Source: Syntrophaceae bacterium UBA5761
Lineage (GTDB): Bacteria; Desulfobacterota; Syntrophia; Syntrophales; UBA4778
DNA length: 18,374 nucleotides
Assembly (NCBI GenBank): GCA_002418885.1
Contig: DIEZ01000077.1
Span: 24,977 to 43,350, forward strand
Reading direction: 5' to 3'
Position 1 is the first letter of the stretch; each line of letters begins with the position of its first letter. Below, piece by piece: positions 14,211-18,374 of the stretch. A program made the position numbers and the translations under genes. The notes under the pieces were generated by a model. It saw only the letters and a program-made list of their open reading frames with translations. It did not search any database and was not told where the DNA came from.

Positions 14211-15313
14211 GGGCGACCCTCTACATTCGCTGCACCATCCCGACCGACCGGGTAGGGATAGCCGCCTCCTTGATAGATACGGAAACACGACAGGGGGTCG
14301 ACGGCGAAGACGGTGCCGTAGAGCTCAAAGGTTACTGCGGGGCAGCCGCCGACGCAGAGGGACTTGTGTGGGCAACCACGGCACTGCGACATCGTATCCA
14401 GGGATACGGAGGAGCGCCTCCTCATGTCGAGGAAAACAGGCGCCCTTTTCCATATATCCTGAAAGTCCTCGCTTAGGATATTCCCCGCCTTCAAATTCCA
14501 GAGACGATCGCAGGGTACAACCCAACCGTCTGGCCGGACAGTACATTTCTGTATCCCGCCGCCGCAGCCGAAGAGCCCGTTGACCTCGCCGGAGCGAGCC
14601 TCGCCGGTGAATCTATCGAAAAACTCCCCCATATCAAGAATCATCCCCGTGACGAAGTTGCCGTGTCCGGCTCGGATGTCCTTCATTCTTTCCGTCAGTT
14701 CCCGTCTCTGGGCATTGGTCAGCGTGAGGTTCGGTAGATGGCAGAGGGCGTTTCCCAGCGGCAACATCTCGTTGAACTTGCAGTAGGCAAGCCCCAGGGA
14801 TTTCCCCAGGAGGACGATGTCTTCAACGTCGTCCATGTTGTAGCCCGTCACCGTGGTGTAGGTAGAGACATATAAGTTATGCTTTACGAGATTTTCGATC
14901 CCGGCGACGGTCCGGGCGAAACTGCCTTCGCCCCGCAACTTCTCGTGGACCGAAGGGTTGGAGCCGTCGAGGCTAACCACCACCTCCGTCAGCCGCTTCA
15001 GTCCCGCCAACCGTCGGGCTGTGTCGTGGTCGATGACCGTGGCGTTTGTGTTGATGCCGTAGGAAAAGTGATGTTTCTCGACCTCCCCGAGGAAGGCGAA
15101 AAGGTCCTCCCTGAGAAAGGGTTCGCCGCCGCTTATCCAGAGGGTGAAGACCTTGAGCTCCGCAAGCCTCCGGATGAAAGATATCCACTGCTCTGTGGTT
15201 AGTTCATCCCGCAAGTTGAGCGACGTCGAAACGTTGCAGTGGTCGCAGAAGAGGTTGCACCGGTTTGTTACGGCGATGAATACTTCCAGAGGGGCCGAAA
15301 GACAGCTGCTCAT
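14207..15313 (-). CDS. Radical SAM/SPASM peptide maturase (second copy)
   Basis: A 368-residue enzyme. The radical SAM motif C-N-L-F-C-D-H-C is at residues 19-26, with S-G-G-E-P-F-L near residue 59. The SPASM domain is complete: C-G-G-G-I-Q-K-C, G-W-V-V-P-C, C-R-G-C ... C-V-G-G-C (C-x2-C-x5-C-x3-C) and a final Cys in L-S-C-F. It differs strongly from the plus-strand copy outside these motifs, so the two are not recent duplicates. Its start overlaps the stop of the Tat-like PqqD gene and its stop overlaps the precursor ATG, each as ATGA, forming a three-gene translationally coupled unit. It is the most likely primary maturase of the Cys-rich peptide because it is directly coupled to it. Chemistry (sactionine or ranthionine thioether, or other) cannot be told from sequence. 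Confidence 0.9.
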   Translation of the reverse strand: MSSCLSAPLEVFIAVTNRCNLFCDHCNVSTSLNLRDELTTEQWISFIRRLAELKVFTLWISGGEPFLREDLFAFLGEVEKHHFSYGINTNATVIDHDTARRLAGLKRLTEVVVSLDGSNPSVHEKLRGEGSFARTVAGIENLVKHNLYVSTYTTVTGYNMDDVEDIVLLGKSLGLAYCKFNEMLPLGNALCHLPNLTLTNAQRRELTERMKDIRAGHGNFVTGMILDMGEFFDRFTGEARSGEVNGLFGCGGGIQKCTVRPDGWVVPCDRLWNLKAGNILSEDFQDIWKRAPVFLDMRRRSSVSLDTMSQCRGCPHKSLCVGGCPAVTFELYGTVFAVDPLSCFRIYQGGGYPYPVGRDGAANVEGRP

Positions 15314-15705
15314 GGTATCTCAATGAAGCCATAACGCTTAAGGGTAAGCAGGCACACAACGACGTCCAGTCGACATCGGGCGACATCGATTTCATAGCGG
15401 CCGGAGAGTTCCCCGGCCATGTCGTCGACCCTGTGCCCACCGTCGCACAGAGACCAGACATCCATTGCCGTGTCGTTCAGGACGAGCCCCTTTCCCCGCC
15501 GGGCATCTACGAGTTCTTTCCGGGAATTCGCGCTCACACCCGGGGATCGTCTGGGCCGAGAATCGATCAATTCGGCTATCTCAAGGTTCTTCCAATGGTA
15601 CCTGAGACGCTCAAGACCCTCGTCCGCCATCAGAGGGTTGACAATGGCCAAGCATGAACCGGACCCAAACACTGCCGATAGAAACACCCTCCTCGAGAAA
15701 GCCAT
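15310..15705 (-). CDS. PqqD-like protein with a Tat-like N-terminus
   Basis: A 131-residue protein. Residues about 60-131 are a PqqD-like peptide-recognition domain: A-R-R-G-K-G-L-V-L-N, T-A-M-D-V-W-S-L-C-D-G, V-D-D-M-A and a C-terminal L-L-T-L-K-R-Y-G-F-I helix. Unusually, residues 1-25 read like a twin-arginine signal: F-S-R-R-V-F-L-S followed by a short apolar Gly/Ser/Ala/Val/Leu run and M-A-D-E. A recognition domain exported away from the cytoplasmic radical SAM enzyme would be odd, so this may be a membrane tether. An in-frame ATG at 15630 would remove the signal but has no ribosome site; GAG before ATG 15705 is only weak. The stop overlaps the maturase start (ATGA). It heads the minus-strand operon and faces the FMN reductase gene across 218 bp. 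Confidence 0.72.
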   Translation of the reverse strand: MAFSRRVFLSAVFGSGSCLAIVNPLMADEGLERLRYHWKNLEIAELIDSRPRRSPGVSANSRKELVDARRGKGLVLNDTAMDVWSLCDGGHRVDDMAGELSGRYEIDVARCRLDVVVCLLTLKRYGFIEIP

Positions 15706-15911
15706 CTTCTACTCGCCTGCTGAACCGCTTATTATTTAAGTACATTACAACCAAAGATTGTCCTCGCTGTCAAGGACTTTCGCCGAGCACGGCACCAAAC
15801 GCCTCGGCATTCCATGTCCCCATGATCTCGCCCCGACCGGAAATACTTAACTTTTTACGTGGAAATTGGCGGGAAAAACAGTTAACATCGGCCAATATCT
15901 TAATTCAGTAC

Positions 15912-15917
15912 AGGAGG
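15912..15917 (+). promoter_or_regulatory. Ribosome binding site of the FMN reductase gene
   Basis: AGGAGG six bases before ATG 15924. It fixes the start and rules out an upstream in-frame extension that would reach back to 15654, into the opposite-strand PqqD gene. Confidence 0.8.
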
Positions 15918-15923
15918 TCCGTC

Positions 15924-16499
15924 ATGAACGGAAAGATCAACATCCTCGGTTTCGCCGGAAGTCTCAGGGAAAAATCTTACAACAGGGCATTGCTCTCTGC
16001 TGCCCTGGAAATGGTCCCCGATGAGGCTACCCTCGAAGTTTTCGACCTCAAAGGGATTCCGCTTTTCAACCAGGACATCGAGGGGCAGCCCCCCGAATCT
16101 GTAAGGCGGTTCAAAGAAAAGATCCGGGCGGCTGACGCAATCCTCATCGCCACGCCGGAGTATAACTTCTCCGTCCCCGGCGTCCTGAAGAATGCGATCG
16201 ACTGGGCCTCAAGGCCATCGGGCGACAATGCCCTAAACGGAAAACCGGCGGCATTGATGGGCGCCTCCATAGGAACATTCGGGACGGCAAGGGCCCAGTA
16301 CCACCTTCGGCAGTGTTTCGTTTCGCTGAACATGTACCCGCTCAACACCCCGGAAGTGATGGTCGCCTCGGCTCACGAGAAGGTCGACGATGACGGAACA
16401 CTGAAAGACAAGGCGACGAGAGAGAGGATCGGGAAACTTCTCGCTGGTCTCGTCGCCTGGACAAAAAAGATGGCAGGGAATAGCGCCTCAGGAGGATGA
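15924..16499 (+). CDS. NADPH-dependent FMN reductase family flavoprotein
   Basis: A 191-residue flavodoxin-fold protein of the NADPH-dependent FMN reductase family (chromate/quinone/azo reductase-like). The phosphate-binding loop G-S-L-R-E-K-S-Y-N-R is at residues 12-21 and the flavin/dimer motif P-E-Y-N-F-S-V-P-G-V-L-K-N-A-I-D-W is at residues 78-94, both close to consensus. It would use NAD(P)H to reduce FMN or small electrophiles in the cytoplasm. Length is normal for the family. It stands alone on its strand: the RiPP operon runs away from it upstream, and the acyltransferase genes converge on it downstream with 36 bp between stops. The 218 bp upstream are AT-richer than average and should hold its promoter and that of the minus-strand RiPP operon, but I see no clear -35/-10 pair. 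No link to the RiPP locus is evident. Confidence 0.9.
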   Translation: MNGKINILGFAGSLREKSYNRALLSAALEMVPDEATLEVFDLKGIPLFNQDIEGQPPESVRRFKEKIRAADAILIATPEYNFSVPGVLKNAIDWASRPSGDNALNGKPAALMGASIGTFGTARAQYHLRQCFVSLNMYPLNTPEVMVASAHEKVDDDGTLKDKATRERIGKLLAGLVAWTKKMAGNSASGG

Positions 16500-16535
16500 T
16501 TGTCGTGCCGCTCTCGGCATAAAAAGCCCGCTTGG

Positions 16536-17387
16536 TCAGGCCCGGCTGTGTAAACGTAACGACGCAAGGGCTATATCCAAAAGGAGCGAATACAAAGACT
16601 CGAAGCGGCAATTCAGTATAACGGGAACTTCCGTCCCCATCAGTGTCCCTGCCAGTGTGGTCCTGCCAAGGAAAGCGAGGACTTCCGCCGTAGAGTAACC
16701 GGCCTCTATATCCGGGAGAAGATAGATGTCCGCATGCCCCGCCACGGGGCTCTCAAGCCCCTTTCTCCTGGCCCTCTCCCCGGATGAGGCACAGTCGATG
16801 TCGAGGGGGCCGTCAATGATTCCCTTCAACTGCCGCCGCTCGGACATCTTGGAAAGAACGGCGGCATCGACCGAAGAAGGAACACGAAAATTAACCAGCT
16901 CTACCGAGGACAGGACGGCTATCTTCGGGTTTTCGATACCAAGAACGCCGGCAAAGTCGATGGCATTATCCAGGATGCGCACCTTCTGCTTTATGTCCGG
17001 GAACGATTGGATCAACGTATCCGTCAACATAACCAGCCGGTCTTCGGAAGGTAATTCGAAAATCGAGATATAGCTCAAAGAGTCCTTCTCGGCGATGCCG
17101 TCTTCTTTCGCAGTGACCACGTCGATAAAATCCTTCAATTCTGCGTCGCCCTGGAAAAGCATGTCTATCTCGCCGTTCCGGGCCATAGTGACGGCCTCCG
17201 CTATCACATCTGCCCCTATGGGTTGATCTTCGCCGCCCTCGCCCACCATGACCGGATTGATCAAACCGGTTCGCTGCGCCTCTTCCAGGAGTTGAAATAC
17301 CCGCCGGCTTCGAGGTGCCGGTACGGCGAGTTTCTTTCTCCCCTGACCCTTTACTTTCTCCAATATCTGTTCAAAGTTTCGGACCAT
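16536..17387 (-). CDS. Phosphate acetyl/butyryltransferase family protein (canonical copy)
   Basis: A 283-residue member of the PTA/PTB family, which interconverts acyl-CoA and acyl phosphate. The C-terminal half carries the family's signature run: G-I-I-D-G-P-L-D-I-D-C-A near residue 190, S-P-V-A-G-H-A-D-I-Y-L-L-P-D-I-E-A-G, and a G-T-E-V-P-V-I-L block. Size fits phosphate butyryltransferase more than the longer bacterial Pta. The substrate may be butyryl-, acetyl- or a branched acyl-CoA; no acyl kinase gene is in view to help. ATG 17387 is chosen because AGGGGA lies about eight bases upstream and it leaves a 13-bp gap to the preceding gene; ATG 17420 would overlap it by 20 bp and add eleven residues with no family match. 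It is second in a two-gene operon with a divergent relative. Confidence 0.85.
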   Translation of the reverse strand: MVRNFEQILEKVKGQGRKKLAVPAPRSRRVFQLLEEAQRTGLINPVMVGEGGEDQPIGADVIAEAVTMARNGEIDMLFQGDAELKDFIDVVTAKEDGIAEKDSLSYISIFELPSEDRLVMLTDTLIQSFPDIKQKVRILDNAIDFAGVLGIENPKIAVLSSVELVNFRVPSSVDAAVLSKMSERRQLKGIIDGPLDIDCASSGERARRKGLESPVAGHADIYLLPDIEAGYSTAEVLAFLGRTTLAGTLMGTEVPVILNCRFESLYSLLLDIALASLRLHSRA

Positions 17388-17400
17388 CTTAACATCCCCT

Positions 17401-18318
17401 TCAGGAGACCAGAACACCAAGGGCTATCTCGGTAATGATCGTCTTGTGGGTGTCAGACCGCGAAGGGGCCACGACAGGTATACCTGTACCCACGATAAAA
17501 GAATGTCTTCGAACACCGGAGAAAAAATCCCTCTCGGCAAGGCTGTCCACCTTCACAAAGATGTTCCCGAATTCCAGGTTGTGTACCAAAAGGATGTCCG
17601 GCATCCGGGAATAGTCAACCCTGTCGAAACTCTCGAGAAAACCGTCTTTGCCAAGCAAGAAATCCGAAAGGGTCAAACCTTCGGCAAGATAACACCCGGG
17701 AAGTTCTCCCCGCTCGAATGCCTCTCTTATACTTTTGGCGTCGGAAAGGGAGCGAAGGTCGTCGTCCAACCCCGACCGGGCCGTGATGATCCCCACCTGC
17801 GGGCTCTCATAGCCAAGCCTGGAGAGGAGGTTCACGGCATTCTTGATGATTTCCATCTTGGCGGCAAAATCGGGTGCCACGGCTAAACCGGGGTCTGTGA
17901 TAGCGATGAATTTCTGTAGGACTGGGAACTCCAACAGGCAAACAGCGCTGATCTGTCGTTTGCATTCTCGGTCTGAAGTGGATCTTATCAAGGCCCTATA
18001 AAGAGGAGGGCCGTATATGTAACCGCGCAGAACGAAATCTGTTTCTCCCGTCGCGGCAAGCCTGACCCCATAATCGGCCACTTCCTGGGGGTCCCTGGAA
18101 TCGATCACGGCAAAGTTCGAAATGTCAAATTCGATCTCCTCGGCGATCTCCCTGATCTTTCTTTCGTCTCCGATCAAAACAGGCTCTCCGTAACCCCTCC
18201 GATGGGCCTCTTTCATGGCCAGAAGAAATTCCCTGTTTTCGGCCCGGAGGACCGATATCTTTTTGGGGCCGGCCTTCCGAGCCATTTCTTCCGCTTCCTG
18301 AAAACTTTTTATTAACAT
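17401..18318 (-). CDS. Divergent phosphate acyltransferase-like protein
   Basis: A 305-residue protein sharing the layout of the downstream PTA/PTB gene: an N-terminal K-K-I-S-V-L-R-A-E-N-R-E segment then P-V-L-I-G-D near residue 46, a central N-A-V-N-L-L-S-R-L-G-Y-E-S-P-Q-V-G-I-I-T block, and a C-terminal P-D-I-L-L-V-H-N-L-E-F-G-N-I segment in place of P-D-I-E-A-G-N. The D-G-P-L motif of active family members is not present; the region reads L-T-L-S-D-F-L instead. It may be an inactive partner, a subunit of a heteromeric enzyme or an enzyme for another acyl group. The start at 18318 has only a weak GGGG upstream. The 56 bases beyond hold no recognisable gene. Family placement likely, activity doubtful. 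Confidence 0.7.
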   Translation of the reverse strand: MLIKSFQEAEEMARKAGPKKISVLRAENREFLLAMKEAHRRGYGEPVLIGDERKIREIAEEIEFDISNFAVIDSRDPQEVADYGVRLAATGETDFVLRGYIYGPPLYRALIRSTSDRECKRQISAVCLLEFPVLQKFIAITDPGLAVAPDFAAKMEIIKNAVNLLSRLGYESPQVGIITARSGLDDDLRSLSDAKSIREAFERGELPGCYLAEGLTLSDFLLGKDGFLESFDRVDYSRMPDILLVHNLEFGNIFVKVDSLAERDFFSGVRRHSFIVGTGIPVVAPSRSDTHKTIITEIALGVLVS

Positions 18319-18374
18319 GACATCAGACCCCGGTCGCCCTCTTCGTACCTTTCACTTAGTCTGCAGCACCCGTC

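Noticed and set aside
14211..14288. Upstream ATG giving a 127-residue version of the Cys-repeat peptide
   Set aside because: The extra 26 residues lie wholly inside the maturase gene. The ATGA overlap at 14207-14210 with AGAGGG just upstream is the same pattern used by its neighbours.
15654..15923. N-terminal extension of the FMN reductase frame
   Set aside because: It runs into the opposite-strand PqqD gene and lacks a ribosome site, whereas ATG 15924 has AGGAGG six bases upstream and begins exactly at the flavodoxin fold.
16506..16519. Perfect 5-bp hairpin (TGCCG, CTCT loop, CGGCA) between convergent genes, as a terminator
   Set aside because: It is followed by A-rich sequence on the plus strand and has no T-run after it on the minus strand, so it is not a standard intrinsic terminator.

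Overview
The window is GC-rich and densely packed. It looks like an anaerobic bacterium, most likely of the Desulfobacterota / former Deltaproteobacteria (syntroph or sulfate-reducer type). This is inferred from gene content: a pyruvoyl-type arginine decarboxylase, an Mrp-type Fe-S carrier, an IscU-like scaffold, MOSC and TsaA proteins, many radical SAM enzymes and tandem phosphate acyltransferases. No marker gene fixes the taxon.

Region A (1-10193, all plus strand) starts with the 3' end of a pyruvoyl-dependent arginine decarboxylase. It continues as a nearly gapless run of eleven genes: Mrp/NBP35 ATPase, COG0731-type radical SAM protein, ZIP metal transporter, IscU/NifU-like scaffold, TsaA/TrmO-like protein, MOSC protein, cytoplasmic metallo-beta-lactamase (MBL) fold protein, a 106-residue protein with a twin-arginine motif, a roughly 10-TM membrane protein, a second MBL protein with a Tat signal, and a COG0523/CobW GTPase fused to a large unrecognised N-terminal region. 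Overlaps and short gaps suggest one operon concerned with metal import, metal insertion, Fe-S/Mo-type cofactors and two compartmentally separated MBL enzymes. I do not recognise the pathway served by its second half.

Region B (10266-15705) is a ribosomal peptide (RiPP) locus. A minus-strand NTP_transf_5 nucleotidyltransferase diverges, from a good sigma70-type promoter, from a plus-strand trio: PqqD-like protein, radical SAM/SPASM enzyme and HPr-kinase-like ATPase. Converging on it is a minus-strand trio: PqqD-like protein with a Tat-like N-terminus, a second radical SAM/SPASM enzyme, and a 101-residue precursor-like peptide. The peptide has a charged leader and three tandem 21-residue repeats that place a cysteine every 10-11 residues, each followed by a Gly-Ser. 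This is the strongest candidate here for an undescribed system: a Cys/Gly/Ser repeat peptide with two maturases, two recognition domains and possibly a kinase and a nucleotidyltransferase as tailoring enzymes. The gene set resembles, from memory, the TIGRFAMs 'SynChlorMet' (Scm) cassette.

Region C (15924-18374) holds a plus-strand NADPH-dependent FMN reductase family protein converging on two minus-strand phosphate acyltransferase family (PTA/PTB) genes, one canonical and one divergent. The last 56 bases hold nothing I can assign.
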